64,000 nt of DNA from Prolixibacteraceae bacterium (GCA_019720755.1 CP081303.1:310001-374000), one strand, 5' to 3'. Positions 7,753 through 17,700 are shown, counted from the first letter of the stretch. Numbers and translations: made by a program. Notes: generated from the sequence alone by a model not told the origin.

Positions 7753-10700
7753 TTATTCACCCGTAACGTTTGAATCCTGTTTTTTTCTCTTTTGTTTCTT
7801 TAACATTTTCTTTCTTTCTCTTTTTTCTTGACGCATTATGCGTTTTTCTCTATATCTTTTGAACAGTTCTTCAAAGCTATTAAAGTTCTCCTTAAAGCTT
7901 ATACCTAGCCCCTGAGTGTATGGTGCGGTATCATATAATTCATCGTTAGATCTGTTGTACACTTTCAGTTGTAGTTTGCCGTTTGGAGTAAGCTTTACAT
8001 AAACTTCAACTTCTCCAACAATTTCGTTCGCATTATTCGATTGCAAACTACCATTGTTTCCTATATTTCCATTAATAAGAACACGATTATTAAGTAACTG
8101 GGTACTCAATGCGACTTCAATTTGACGATTGCTGACATTATCCCCTGGACGATAATTGAATCCAATGTCAAAATCACTAGAAATTTGAGAAAGCCAACTA
8201 GAGAACTGGTTTGATAAAAGCTCGGAGGCTGTGGCACTAATAATATCAGCATTGTTCGTTTGTGTATCTCCACTTTTTAAGTAATCAGGAGTCGTAAATT
8301 TACCAATAAGAAGGATGGAGATCATCTGCCTAGTAATCTCTTCTTTCGTAGAAAGATACTGTGCTATTTCGTCTTTTGTTCTTTCGTCTGCTGTCGGTAG
8401 TTCTATTGCAAAATCAACTCTTGGATTAGACAATTCATTGGTTAATTTAATAATACAATCTACCTTAATACGTTTTGTATAATCACTAGATGAGCTATTA
8501 CTTTCGCCAAGAAGTTCATAAAGTGATGCTTTAGTAGAATATACTGCTTCTAAATCTAGCCTTGCTTTGTATGGATCACCTTCCCAAGAGATCTCACTAT
8601 TCTCTTTTACTTTAAAATGTTTACTGATAAATCCCTGGCGTGTAAAGTTGTAATTACCTTTTGCAATGGTGTAATTTCCAAACATTTTTAAGTTTTGTTC
8701 TTTGTCGTAGATTATTCTTAGATCACCACTACCTGAACCTTCTATTAAGTCTGAGGAAGAACGGTCAAATATAATTCGAAACTTTGCATCTGGTGTCATG
8801 GTTAAATCTAGGTTGAAAGTGAAGAATTCATCTATTTCACTTTGCTGTAGAGAGACATGTTCTTTGTAGAATTTAACAGGTTTCTTAAATCGAACAAAAC
8901 TATTCTCTGCCGCATTGGACGGACCTTCCATCGGGATACTAATATTGGTTCCCATACCAGTTTTCACATTGGCATCTAATACTAGGTCATCGAAATTTCC
9001 TGTAAGTTTGACATTCCCCGAAGCATTTGCAGTTCCATAAAAATCTTCGTTGTCATCTATGGTTGTATTTAGAACAGAAAGGTAATCGGTATTGATATTT
9101 AGGTTAAACAAGAAGTTTGAAAAGAAATCATGTTTAATATAGCCATCAAACCTTCCTTCATTGTTATCCAAATCTTTAATGATAATATTTTGAAATAACA
9201 TGGTGTCAGGCACAAATCGGATAGTATCGGTTAGTCTATAGGTTGTTTTGGTAAAGTCTATTCCTATCAGCCCTTTGTCAAGCATTACATCTCCTGTTAG
9301 ATAAGGATGGGATATTTTTCCTTGAACTTTAACATCACCAGAGATGTCACCACCTATTTCGAAAGCAAAGCTCTTTAAGAATGGCATAAGACTGACAAAC
9401 GGGACTTTATCTAGTATCGCATTGTAATCCATCTCATTGGTAGATGGGGTGAATGTTCCATGAGCATCAAGGATGTTTTTATCCTCTTTTCGTAATAAAA
9501 GTTGGGAGAATAGTTTTTTCTCTAGGCTATTCCAATCTGATTTTAACAGAATGTCTCCCAGTGGTTTATCACTAAATGAGAAGTCTTTAATCTTTAGATC
9601 TCCTAAGAATATTCTATTCTTATAAAAGTCTTTCATGGTAAGCACTCCATTGATAATACCACTTAGTCCCGTGTCCCACGCAAAGACCTTATCCATTTTT
9701 CCAATAGATACATTGTTAAATGAAACGTTTAGAGAATCTGATGGGTCATGAGAAACCTTTCCATTGATAGCTAAAACGTGTTTGTTGTTTTCTATACTGA
9801 AATTAGAAATCTCAATAGCAGTACTATCTAATTTTACTTTTGAATCTGATATTTTGAACTTATAGTCTGAGACATATATATAAGATGGACGAATCAAGAA
9901 TTCGAATATAGGTACTTTTCTTTGTTCATTATCTCTACTAATAACCGTCTCGATGGGAATATTCCCGGAATATGTGATGGAGTCAGAGTTACTCCAGGAG
10001 AAAAGTGATGCTATCGTATCATTCTTAGCATAAGAGTGAAGTGCTAAATTATCTAGTGTGATATTATTACTCAATGTAATTTTGGAAGTTCTGAGTTTTG
10101 CATTTAAAATCCCTTGATTCTCATAAAGATTGATATTAAATTTTTTGACAAGATTCTTATTATAGTACAACTCAGGAATGCTAATATTTAATTTAGCAGA
10201 GTGAATTGAATCTGTCAAGTTTCCCCCTATTGTAATAGGAAACTTAACAGCAGTATTAGGAATAAAGTAATTAATTAGCCCTTTGTCGCTAGTAATCTTT
10301 CCTGTCACTTCGATATCATTGGGTGATGTAAGGGTTGATACTGTTGATAAACTTGGAAGGTTGGATGAAATGATGTTCTGTATGGAATGAAACAATGACT
10401 TGTATGTATAATGTCCTTCAATATTTACATTTAGAAAGTCACTATCAATATTAAATATACGGCAATCTTTGCTTTTGTTTGTTGTGAGCTTTACATCTTT
10501 TACAAAGCAACGTTTTGTGTCATTAGAGATACTAAAATTATTCAGATTGATGAGTCCTCTAAAGTTGTCAATATTATTTCCTGTGAAATTTGCTTTGAGT
10601 CCAAAGTTTAGCGTATCAATTCTGCTTGGTTCTCCAATCTTAAGATAAGCAGGAATGAAATTTTGTACACTTAGATCAAAATCATAACTTGGAATATCAG

Positions 10701-12195
10701 ACAGGTAATCTGCTTTACCGTTAAAAACTAGATCTAAAAATGGGTCTCTAATCGTGACACCTCCTTTGAATCCTCCTGTATATGCATTTCCATTAAGATG
10801 GATTGAATGGATAATATAATTTTCAATTTGAATATCATCGATGGTACCGATAATATTCAAATTGTAATCACTTTTCTTTGTGTAGTAACCAGTAATATTG
10901 GACCTTAAAGTAAGTTTCGTCTCTTTTTCTGCATTTAGAAGACTTCCGATAAGAAAATCTTTGGTATTAAATTTACCGCTGACATTGATCCTTCCTTTAT
11001 TGTCTGGGCGGATTGCGATATCAGTGTCAAGTTCACCAAGCATTCCTCTCATTGTTCCAAAACAGACAAAGTCTGAAGGGAATCCCGTAAATTCTCCTGA
11101 ATATGTAATAATATTCTTATTGTGAATATCTGTTGGTAGGTCTAGAAACTTATTTTTTAACGAGATAGGAAGTTTGACCTTATTTAACTCTCTAAAATCG
11201 AAAGATGCTTTCTCTAATTTGGCAAAAATAAATGTGTTATGAAAGTTGGGTAGTCCAGAAAAACTAACATCTCCGTTTACTTTTGTATAATCTTTTAGTT
11301 TAAGCTCTAGATCTTTTAGTTTAAGGTTCGCAATAGGACCTTTTACATTACCTGAAAACTGAATCTTTTCGTCCATTCCTTTTATGCTAGGAACAAAGAA
11401 AGATATATCCTTTAGTGAGATTGAAGATTTGTTAATTTTAAATTTAAAAGGATGTTTATCCAAAGCCAAAATAGAAGTATCTTTTTTTGTTTTCATCATA
11501 AAATCACTTGCATCAATCTTAGAAAGAGCTGTTTCAAGAGAAAAGTGATTAAATGCAATATGTTCAGAAGTCAATTCAACATCAATATTAAATTTGCTTA
11601 TTTTAATTGAATGATCTTCTTTCAGCTTTAGTTCATGGACCTTTAAATATAAACTGGAATCCTTTTTTTCTGTTTCGAGATCAACGGTTATATCTTTAAA
11701 ATTAAGATGATTAATGTCGAAGGCCTCCTCTATAACTTTTGTGTTGTCATCATTATTCCTTATTTGTGCATTTTCAATACGTACATGATCTAATCTAAAT
11801 TGCCATGGTGATTGAGTTGATGTCGTATCGCTGCTTTTTAATGAATCTAATAAAAACTGATAGTTGTAATTTGAAGCATCTTTATATCTACGCGAATTCA
11901 CAAGAGTAGATTCAAGAAGTATTTTGTTTGAATAGAGTTGTTGTTTGGCAAAATCGATAGAATCAATTTTAACTACCAACGCTTTTGCATAGATCAGCGT
12001 ATCCTGTTTTTGATCTTTGATTAGAAAATCTTTTAATACAAGAGAGCTTAGTGGTCTAATGTCCACTTTTGAAATAGAGATCTCTGTACCTAATTCTTGA
12101 GATAGGTCATCAGTGATCGATTGGACTATTAGAGTTTGAACACGACTACTTAATAATGCAATGTAACATCCACATAAAGTGATTATTAGCATCAA
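7753..12195 (-). CDS. tamB: TamB-like translocation/assembly module protein
   Basis: A very long (about 1480 residues) inner-membrane-anchored periplasmic protein. It has an N-terminal hydrophobic segment, a long run of beta-rich AsmA/TamB-type repeats, and a C-terminal DUF490/TamB domain (for example GEVEVYVKLTPNGKLQLKVYN near the end), then a basic tail. TamB-like proteins bridge the inner and outer membranes and are linked to lipid transport and barrel-protein assembly. It diverges from tsaD, an arrangement I recall as common in Bacteroidota. The start is uncertain: the longest frame opens with TTG at 12195 followed by ATG at 12192, yet the open frame continues upstream with basic then hydrophobic residues that look like the missing anchor start (see the finding on 12190-12263). 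Confidence 0.85.
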   Translation of the reverse strand: MMLIITLCGCYIALLSSRVQTLIVQSITDDLSQELGTEISISKVDIRPLSSLVLKDFLIKDQKQDTLIYAKALVVKIDSIDFAKQQLYSNKILLESTLVNSRRYKDASNYNYQFLLDSLKSSDTTSTQSPWQFRLDHVRIENAQIRNNDDNTKVIEEAFDINHLNFKDITVDLETEKKDSSLYLKVHELKLKEDHSIKISKFNIDVELTSEHIAFNHFSLETALSKIDASDFMMKTKKDTSILALDKHPFKFKINKSSISLKDISFFVPSIKGMDEKIQFSGNVKGPIANLKLKDLELKLKDYTKVNGDVSFSGLPNFHNTFIFAKLEKASFDFRELNKVKLPISLKNKFLDLPTDIHNKNIITYSGEFTGFPSDFVCFGTMRGMLGELDTDIAIRPDNKGRINVSGKFNTKDFLIGSLLNAEKETKLTLRSNITGYYTKKSDYNLNIIGTIDDIQIENYIIHSIHLNGNAYTGGFKGGVTIRDPFLDLVFNGKADYLSDIPSYDFDLSVQNFIPAYLKIGEPSRIDTLNFGLKANFTGNNIDNFRGLINLNNFSISNDTKRCFVKDVKLTTNKSKDCRIFNIDSDFLNVNIEGHYTYKSLFHSIQNIISSNLPSLSTVSTLTSPNDIEVTGKITSDKGLINYFIPNTAVKFPITIGGNLTDSIHSAKLNISIPELYYNKNLVKKFNINLYENQGILNAKLRTSKITLSNNITLDNLALHSYAKNDTIASLFSWSNSDSITYSGNIPIETVISRDNEQRKVPIFEFLIRPSYIYVSDYKFKISDSKVKLDSTAIEISNFSIENNKHVLAINGKVSHDPSDSLNVSFNNVSIGKMDKVFAWDTGLSGIINGVLTMKDFYKNRIFLGDLKIKDFSFSDKPLGDILLKSDWNSLEKKLFSQLLLRKEDKNILDAHGTFTPSTNEMDYNAILDKVPFVSLMPFLKSFAFEIGGDISGDVKVQGKISHPYLTGDVMLDKGLIGIDFTKTTYRLTDTIRFVPDTMLFQNIIIKDLDNNEGRFDGYIKHDFFSNFLFNLNINTDYLSVLNTTIDDNEDFYGTANASGNVKLTGNFDDLVLDANVKTGMGTNISIPMEGPSNAAENSFVRFKKPVKFYKEHVSLQQSEIDEFFTFNLDLTMTPDAKFRIIFDRSSSDLIEGSGSGDLRIIYDKEQNLKMFGNYTIAKGNYNFTRQGFISKHFKVKENSEISWEGDPYKARLDLEAVYSTKASLYELLGESNSSSSDYTKRIKVDCIIKLTNELSNPRVDFAIELPTADERTKDEIAQYLSTKEEITRQMISILLIGKFTTPDYLKSGDTQTNNADIISATASELLSNQFSSWLSQISSDFDIGFNYRPGDNVSNRQIEVALSTQLLNNRVLINGNIGNNGSLQSNNANEIVGEVEVYVKLTPNGKLQLKVYNRSNDELYDTAPYTQGLGISFKENFNSFEELFKRYREKRIMRQEKRERKKMLKKQKRKKQDSNVTGE

Positions 12196-12378
12196 GAAGA
12201 CTAGTAGTACTATTTTACCTATTTTTTTAATAACTTTGAGTTTTTAAAAAGAAAACAATTCATAACGGGGATACCATTAACAAAAATCGTAATTTTTTGC
12301 ACACGTTCATAAAAAGATGCAAAAAAAATAGCATGAAATAAGGTTTTCTTTCGTTTGTTGTCGAATATAGAAGTCAGT

Positions 12379-13410
12379 ATGGAAAAGGATATTATAATTT
12401 TAGGTATTGAATCGTCTTGTGACGATACATCTGCTGCGGTAGTAAAGAATGGCGTGATTCAAAGTAATGAAGTTGCTGGACAGAAATGTCATGAGTTATA
12501 TGGAGGGGTTGTTCCAGAGTTAGCTTCTAGAGCACATCAACAAAATATTATCCCTGTGGTAGACCTTGCTTTAAAAAATGCAGGTATTACAGTGGACCAG
12601 CTCTCGGCAATAGCATTTACTAGAGGTCCAGGTCTATTAGGTTCATTATTAGTTGGAACTTCTTTTGCTAAAGGGCTCTCCTTGTCCGCAAATGTTCCAT
12701 TGATTGACGTAAACCATCTTCAGGGACATGTTCTTGCACATTTTATTCAAGAAGAGGTGGGGGATAAGAAGATGCCCACTTTCCCTTTTCTATGCCTATT
12801 AGTTTCTGGTGGAAACTCTCAGATTATTAGAGTCGATGACTATTTATCGATGGAAGTCCTTGGACAAACCATTGATGATGCTGCAGGTGAGGCTTTTGAC
12901 AAATGTGCCAAAGTTATGGGTTTACCTTATCCAGGTGGTCCTCTAGTTGATAAGTATGCAGCGTTGGGAAATCCAGAAGCTTTTAAATTTTCGAAACCAA
13001 GGGTAAAAGAGTATGATTATTCCTTCTCAGGACTAAAGACTAGTTTCTTATATTTCCTAAGAGATAGAGTGAAAGAGGATCCTGATTTTATTGAAAATAA
13101 TCGAAATGATATCTGTGCCTCTCTTCAAAAAACAATTATTGATATTTTATTAGATAAGCTTAGAAAAGCAGCAAAAGACACTGGTATTAATGATGTTTCC
13201 ATTGCTGGAGGTGTGTCGGCTAACAAGGGCCTTCGTGCTGCTTTAACCAATGATGCAGAGAGATATGGATGGAACCTTTTTATTCCACCTTTCTCCTTTA
13301 CCACTGACAACGCTGCAATGATCGCGATCACTGGCTACTATAAGTTCTTAAATAAGGATTTTATCGGTCATGATGCCGCTCCTTATTCGAGAGTTACATT
13401 TGACAAGTAG
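12379..13410 (+). CDS. tsaD: tRNA N6-adenosine threonylcarbamoyltransferase
   Basis: A 343-residue protein starting at the ATG at 12379 (MEKDIIILGIESSCDD); a TTG 24 bp upstream gives a longer frame that lacks family support. The IESSCDDT start, the metal-binding HLQGH motif, and LLVSGGNSQI are hallmarks of TsaD/Kae1/Gcp. With partner proteins it attaches the threonylcarbamoyl group to A37 of ANN-decoding tRNAs in the cytoplasm. It is followed by its own terminator, so it is probably transcribed alone. Confidence 0.95.
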   Translation: MEKDIIILGIESSCDDTSAAVVKNGVIQSNEVAGQKCHELYGGVVPELASRAHQQNIIPVVDLALKNAGITVDQLSAIAFTRGPGLLGSLLVGTSFAKGLSLSANVPLIDVNHLQGHVLAHFIQEEVGDKKMPTFPFLCLLVSGGNSQIIRVDDYLSMEVLGQTIDDAAGEAFDKCAKVMGLPYPGGPLVDKYAALGNPEAFKFSKPRVKEYDYSFSGLKTSFLYFLRDRVKEDPDFIENNRNDICASLQKTIIDILLDKLRKAAKDTGINDVSIAGGVSANKGLRAALTNDAERYGWNLFIPPFSFTTDNAAMIAITGYYKFLNKDFIGHDAAPYSRVTFDK

Positions 13411-13437
13411 TTACAAAAATATAAATTGATTTGGAAG

Positions 13438-13477
13438 GGAGTTTTGTAAGATGATGTTTACGAAACTCCTTTTTTAT
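13438..13477 (+). terminator. Intrinsic terminator after tsaD
   Basis: A 12-bp stem (13438-13449 with 13458-13469, one G-T pair, 8-nt loop) is followed by a T-rich run (13470-13480). Confidence 0.8.
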
Positions 13478-13506
13478 TTTTATAAGATATAAAATGAACA
13501 TAAAAG

Positions 13507-13536
13507 TTGAAATAAAATCAATTTTCTCTAAATTTG
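13507..13536 (+). promoter_or_regulatory. Bacteroidota-type promoter for the metal locus
   Basis: TTG at 13507-13509 and TAAATTTG at 13529-13536 are separated by 19 nt, the spacing expected for -33/-7 Bacteroidota promoters. Transcription would begin near 13543, about 20 bp before the ATG at 13562. Confidence 0.6.
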
Positions 13537-13561
13537 TAATACTTTAAACAATATATCGTAG

Positions 13562-14086
13562 ATGAACAGTGTAAAGAATAAAATAATAAGTTGTTTTCTA
13601 TTGCTTGTCTCTCTGATGAGTACTTTAGGAGTCAACATGTTCTTTCATCACTGTTATGAACACGATCATTCTGATTTTGCACTAATTTCTCCATCCAATT
13701 GGCATAGCAGTACTGAATGCCTTCGCTTTTATGACTCTCAAGAACAATCATCTTGTCTTAGTGATAAATGCCAATGTGTAGCGCATAAAAGGATCATTCA
13801 TATTCCTGGGGAAGACCTGTCCAATCATTGTATGGATAAACACTTGTATCTTAAACATAGTGTTATTGATATTACATACTCTCAAATAAGAATCAAAGCA
13901 CCTGTTTTTGAAGTTTTTCAAAAGGTGGCTATTAAAGTTGAAATGATTAGAGATCTGCTATATAGTTTGGTCTCCAACTTCGAAGATAATGATTTTTTTA
14001 TCCCTTCAAATGATATATTTAGGGATAATTCTGCGCCCTTGTTTGTAGTACTACAGAACATTAAATACGCCTGTATTAGTTGTTAA
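13562..14086 (+). CDS. Small Cys/His-rich secreted protein, metal-locus associated
   Basis: A 174-residue protein with a hydrophobic signal segment (about residues 8-28) followed by an N-terminal half rich in His and Cys: FFHHCYEHDHSDF near residue 27 and SSCLSDKCQCVAH near residue 63. The C-terminal half is ordinary, with SAPLFVVLQ near the end. The HHC motif after the signal peptide and the Pro near the C-terminus recall the small HYC_CC_PP proteins of Bacteroidota, often encoded before a TonB-dependent receptor and an HMA protein. That family match is from memory and partial. Placement just before those two genes, after a good promoter, suggests a periplasmic metal (perhaps copper) role. 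Confidence 0.5.
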   Translation: MNSVKNKIISCFLLLVSLMSTLGVNMFFHHCYEHDHSDFALISPSNWHSSTECLRFYDSQEQSSCLSDKCQCVAHKRIIHIPGEDLSNHCMDKHLYLKHSVIDITYSQIRIKAPVFEVFQKVAIKVEMIRDLLYSLVSNFEDNDFFIPSNDIFRDNSAPLFVVLQNIKYACISC

Positions 14087-14181
14087 ATAGTTGAAAGTTA
14101 ATATTGTATAGAGATGAAATGAATCTCTCTGCATTGTTATGTTGTATTAATAATTATTTTATCAATTAAACTAGAAAATAT

Positions 14182-16413
14182 ATGTTTCGTTTGTTTTTGA
14201 GTGCATGGCTCTTATTGCTATGTTGTGTCTCTTTTGCAAAAGGTTATAAAGGCAAAGTATTTGAAGTTGCCGATAATGGAGAAAAACTTCCAGTACCAGG
14301 TGTTAATGTTGTGGTGAAAGGAACCCAAATTGGTACTGTAACTGGGGCTAATGGCCAATTTATATTAGATACTGATGTAAAGAATGTTATGCTAGTGTTT
14401 AGTTATGTTGGTTATCACAAAGTAGAGGTCACTCCTAATGATCCTAATAATATCACTGTTCAGATGGTGCAAGGAGAAACTCTTGATGGAGTAACTATTT
14501 CGAAAAGAAGAAAGTCAACAAGTTTTTCTCGTGTTAACCCTATCCAATCTCAGAAAGTATCTGGTGCTGAATTAACAAAATGTGCATGTTGTAATCTGTC
14601 AGAGAGTTTTGAGACAAATGCGTCTGTGGATGTCTCTTTTGCTGATGCTGTATCAGGTGCGAAAACGATTAAAATGTTGGGGCTATCAGGTAAGTATTCT
14701 CAGATGATGGTTGAGAATATCCCTGCACTTCGTGGTGCTCAAAATAGTTATGGACTGGAATATATACCGGGGACATGGATGCAGTCTATACAGATATCAA
14801 AAGGAACTGCCGCTGTTAAGAGTGGTGCTGAATCTATCACTGGTCAGATCAATGTCGAACTAAAAGAGCCAGATGGGGAAGAGAAAGGTTCCTTTTATAT
14901 GTACGGTAATCAAGATGGGAAGATGGAATGGAATGCCAATTACGCAATGAAGCTTAGTGAACACTGGAGTACCGCTTTCTTTGCCCATTACGAAGATACC
15001 TATCGTGAGATGGACAATAACAAGGATGGCTTCTTAGATAGACCCGTGACCCGACAATCCAACTTCTATAATAAATGGAAGTATAAGTCTGATTTTATAA
15101 ACTGGAAGGTTGGTTTGAGTTATATGGAAGAGACTAGAAATGGGGGACAAGTTAATTATGACCATTTGTTAGAACCCGATCAACAAGAAGTTTATGGTAT
15201 TGGGCTTGAGTCACAAAAAATGAATGTATACTCAAAGTTAGGGTTTATATTCGACCGTAAAAATACCAGCTTGGGACTTGTTGCGAAGTATGATTATTAT
15301 ACAAGAGATTCTTTTTATGGACATCAATATTACGATATCGATCAGAGCAATATCTATGGCTCTGTCGTTTTTCAGTCATATCTATTTAATGAAAATCATA
15401 ATTATACAGTAGGAGCTAACTATGTGAATGATCAGAATAAAAACCAAGTACAATTTTCAAATGATAATAGTTTACAGGATGTCGGGTTTGATGAGGAGGT
15501 AATTGGAGCTTACTTAGAATATACTTACGCACCAACAGATGATATTACATTCTTGGCTGGTGCTCGATATGATCATAGTAGTTTACATGGTAGTTATTGG
15601 ACCCCAAGACTTCATTTGCGATGGGCCTTTAATTCCTCTTCAACCATTAGACTATCGGCAGGAAAAGGATATCGTACACCTCAAGCGATAGCAGAAAATA
15701 GTAGATATCTTGCTTCTGCTAAAGTATGGCATTTTGATCAAGCTGATCCTATTCAAGAAGAGGCTTGGAATTTTGGGGCAAGCTTAATCAATAATTGGCA
15801 TCTTTGGGATAAACCTCTGACTTTATCTCTCGATTTTTATCGTACAGAGTTTAAGAATCAGATGGTCGTTGATTTAAATCAATCTCCTTATGATTTGTAT
15901 CTATATTCGTTGGATGGTTCAAGCTTCTCCAATAGTTTCCAAATAGAGGCACGGTATGAACCTTTTGAACGTTTCGAATTAACTACAGCATTCCGTGTCA
16001 ATGATGTAGAGATGACTTTTAAAGAGGTTGGTTTGAAAGAGGTTCCAATGATGGCTAAATACAAAGGTTTGGTATCTGCTTCATATAGCACAAATATGCG
16101 TAAATGGCAATTTGACCTTACTGCTCAGTTTAATGGTGCACAACAACTTCCTACTTCAGAAGGAAGAGATCCTGTGTATCAACAACCAAGTGAATCGCCT
16201 GCCTACACTGTTCTAATGGCTCAAGTAACAAAGAATTATAGAGCATGGAGTTTCTATGTTGGTGGAGAGAACTTAACAAATTATACACAAGATAACCCAA
16301 TCATTGCTGCGAATGATCCATTCTCTTCTAAAGATTTTGATGCTGCTCAAGTGTGGGGACCTATCTATGGTCGAATGTTCTATTTTGGAATTAAGTATGC
16401 TTTTGATTATTAA
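14182..16413 (+). CDS. TonB-dependent outer-membrane receptor, probable metal uptake
   Basis: A 743-residue receptor with a signal peptide (about 1-21), a carboxypeptidase-regulatory-like domain (about 22-105, with GVNVVVKGTQIGTVTGANG), a plug domain (about 115-230), and a C-terminal beta-barrel ending in an aromatic residue pattern (FYFGIKYAFDY). A KCACCNLSESFETN segment at the start of the plug has three Cys at positions 134, 136 and 137, unusual for this family and suited to metal contact. It lies between a Cys/His-rich secreted protein and an HMA protein (21 bp gap), so a metal or metallophore substrate is likely. The true substrate is unknown. Confidence 0.88.
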   Translation: MFRLFLSAWLLLLCCVSFAKGYKGKVFEVADNGEKLPVPGVNVVVKGTQIGTVTGANGQFILDTDVKNVMLVFSYVGYHKVEVTPNDPNNITVQMVQGETLDGVTISKRRKSTSFSRVNPIQSQKVSGAELTKCACCNLSESFETNASVDVSFADAVSGAKTIKMLGLSGKYSQMMVENIPALRGAQNSYGLEYIPGTWMQSIQISKGTAAVKSGAESITGQINVELKEPDGEEKGSFYMYGNQDGKMEWNANYAMKLSEHWSTAFFAHYEDTYREMDNNKDGFLDRPVTRQSNFYNKWKYKSDFINWKVGLSYMEETRNGGQVNYDHLLEPDQQEVYGIGLESQKMNVYSKLGFIFDRKNTSLGLVAKYDYYTRDSFYGHQYYDIDQSNIYGSVVFQSYLFNENHNYTVGANYVNDQNKNQVQFSNDNSLQDVGFDEEVIGAYLEYTYAPTDDITFLAGARYDHSSLHGSYWTPRLHLRWAFNSSSTIRLSAGKGYRTPQAIAENSRYLASAKVWHFDQADPIQEEAWNFGASLINNWHLWDKPLTLSLDFYRTEFKNQMVVDLNQSPYDLYLYSLDGSSFSNSFQIEARYEPFERFELTTAFRVNDVEMTFKEVGLKEVPMMAKYKGLVSASYSTNMRKWQFDLTAQFNGAQQLPTSEGRDPVYQQPSESPAYTVLMAQVTKNYRAWSFYVGGENLTNYTQDNPIIAANDPFSSKDFDAAQVWGPIYGRMFYFGIKYAFDY

Positions 16414-16434
16414 TCTAATATAACTTTTTGCACG

Positions 16435-16773
16435 ATGAAAACACTAAAATTATTATTGCCTATCTTTTTACTTCTTATCAGTTTGTCTCCTTCTTTTGCT
16501 AAAAAAGATAAGAAAATTGCAGATGTAACTTATATCTGTTCTATTGATTGTGACCACTGTAAAAAAACAATTTTGAAGAATATACCTTATGAGAAGGGCG
16601 TCAAAAATGTGGAGGTGTCTATCCCTACTAAAGAGGTGAAAGTCACTTTTCGAACAGATAAAACGGACATCAAAAAATTAGAGCTTGCTATCGAGAAATT
16701 AGGATATGAAGCGGATGTTAAAAAACAAGAAAAAGAGACGAAAACGAAGGACTGTTGCAGTCATAAAAAATAA
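16435..16773 (+). CDS. Periplasmic heavy-metal-associated (HMA) domain protein
   Basis: A 112-residue protein with a signal peptide (about 1-22, ending SPSFA) and one HMA ferredoxin-like domain (about 28-95). The metal loop is CSIDCDHC at 35-42, giving Cys39 and Cys42 in the CxxC position plus an extra Cys35. The C-terminus ends in CCSHKK, adding two more Cys and a His. Such proteins bind soft metals, often Cu(I). It ends the TonB-receptor operon and is followed by a strong terminator. A role in receiving metal from the receptor is inference. Confidence 0.85.
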   Translation: MKTLKLLLPIFLLLISLSPSFAKKDKKIADVTYICSIDCDHCKKTILKNIPYEKGVKNVEVSIPTKEVKVTFRTDKTDIKKLELAIEKLGYEADVKKQEKETKTKDCCSHKK

Positions 16774-16793
16774 CAAAGTTTACTAGTATCTAT

Positions 16794-16828
16794 AAAAAAG
16801 TTTCTACAGATTTGTAGAAACTTTTTTT
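16794..16828 (+). terminator. Intrinsic terminator of the metal locus
   Basis: A perfect 15-bp stem (16794-16808 with 16813-16827) with a GATT loop, ending in a T7 run. Confidence 0.88.
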
Positions 16829-16845
16829 ATAAAACACTAATAACA

Positions 16846-17658
16846 ATGAACCTGAAGATCACACTATTAGCAGTATTGTACTTTCATGTCTTTGCAGTAA
16901 TGGCTGCAAGAGTCGATACCATCCAAGTTCGCTCTAAAAAGATGAAAAAAGAGGTTCCTAACCTTGTAATACTACCCGAAAATTACACTTCCAAAAAAGA
17001 GTATCCTGTACTGTATCTACTGCATGGTGCGACCGATGATTATACTGGATGGATTACGAAATGTCCAGAACTAAAGAACTATGTTGATCGATATAAGATG
17101 ATTATTGTTTGTCCTGATGGTGCTAGAACTAGTTGGTATTTCGATAGCCCTGTCGACAAGAAGATGCAGTATGAGTCTTATATTACAAAAGATTTGGTAT
17201 CTTATATTGATAGTCATTATAGTACTATTGACAATGTAAAAGGACGTGCCATTACTGGACTAAGTATGGGTGGACATGGTGCTTTATATTTGGCTTTTCG
17301 TCATCAAGATATATGGGGAGCTGTAGGAAGTATGAGTGGAGGGGTCGACTTTACTCCATTCCCATTAAATTGGGACATCGCAAAACGTCTTGGTTCTTAT
17401 GCTTCAAACCATGAGGTTTGGGCGAAAAATACGGTTCTTTCACAAGTATATCTTTTGACAAAGAGCTCATTAAAGATCACTTTCGATTGTGGTAAGGATG
17501 ATTTCTTCTATCCGATGAATGTAAAGTTACACGAAAAACTAGATTATTATAATATTCCTCATGACTTCGCTGTAAGGCCAGGAAGACACAATTGGAAATA
17601 TTGGTGTAACTCTATTAAATATCACCTTATCTTTATGAACAACTATTTTAATCAATAA
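16846..17658 (+). CDS. Secreted esterase-D-like alpha/beta hydrolase
   Basis: A 270-residue protein with a signal peptide (about 1-20) and the esterase D/putative esterase fold. YLLHGATDDYTGW at 57-69 gives the oxyanion region, GLSMGG has Ser140 as nucleophile, and FDCGKDDFFYP and GRHNWKYW near the end supply the acid and the base. Related enzymes include S-formylglutathione hydrolase, acetylxylan and feruloyl esterases. The signal peptide points to a periplasmic or outer-surface substrate. It sits alone between two strong terminators, so context does not reveal its substrate. Confidence 0.85.
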   Translation: MNLKITLLAVLYFHVFAVMAARVDTIQVRSKKMKKEVPNLVILPENYTSKKEYPVLYLLHGATDDYTGWITKCPELKNYVDRYKMIIVCPDGARTSWYFDSPVDKKMQYESYITKDLVSYIDSHYSTIDNVKGRAITGLSMGGHGALYLAFRHQDIWGAVGSMSGGVDFTPFPLNWDIAKRLGSYASNHEVWAKNTVLSQVYLLTKSSLKITFDCGKDDFFYPMNVKLHEKLDYYNIPHDFAVRPGRHNWKYWCNSIKYHLIFMNNYFNQ

Positions 17659-17659
17659 A

Positions 17660-17700
17660 AAAAGAGAGAGCGATAACAAACTGTTATCGCTCTCTCTTTT
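17660..17700. terminator. Strong bidirectional terminator
   Basis: A perfect 19-bp stem (17660-17678 with 17682-17700) closed by a 3-nt AAC loop, with A-run and T-run flanks. It separates the convergent esterase and zinc-ribbon genes. Confidence 0.9.
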
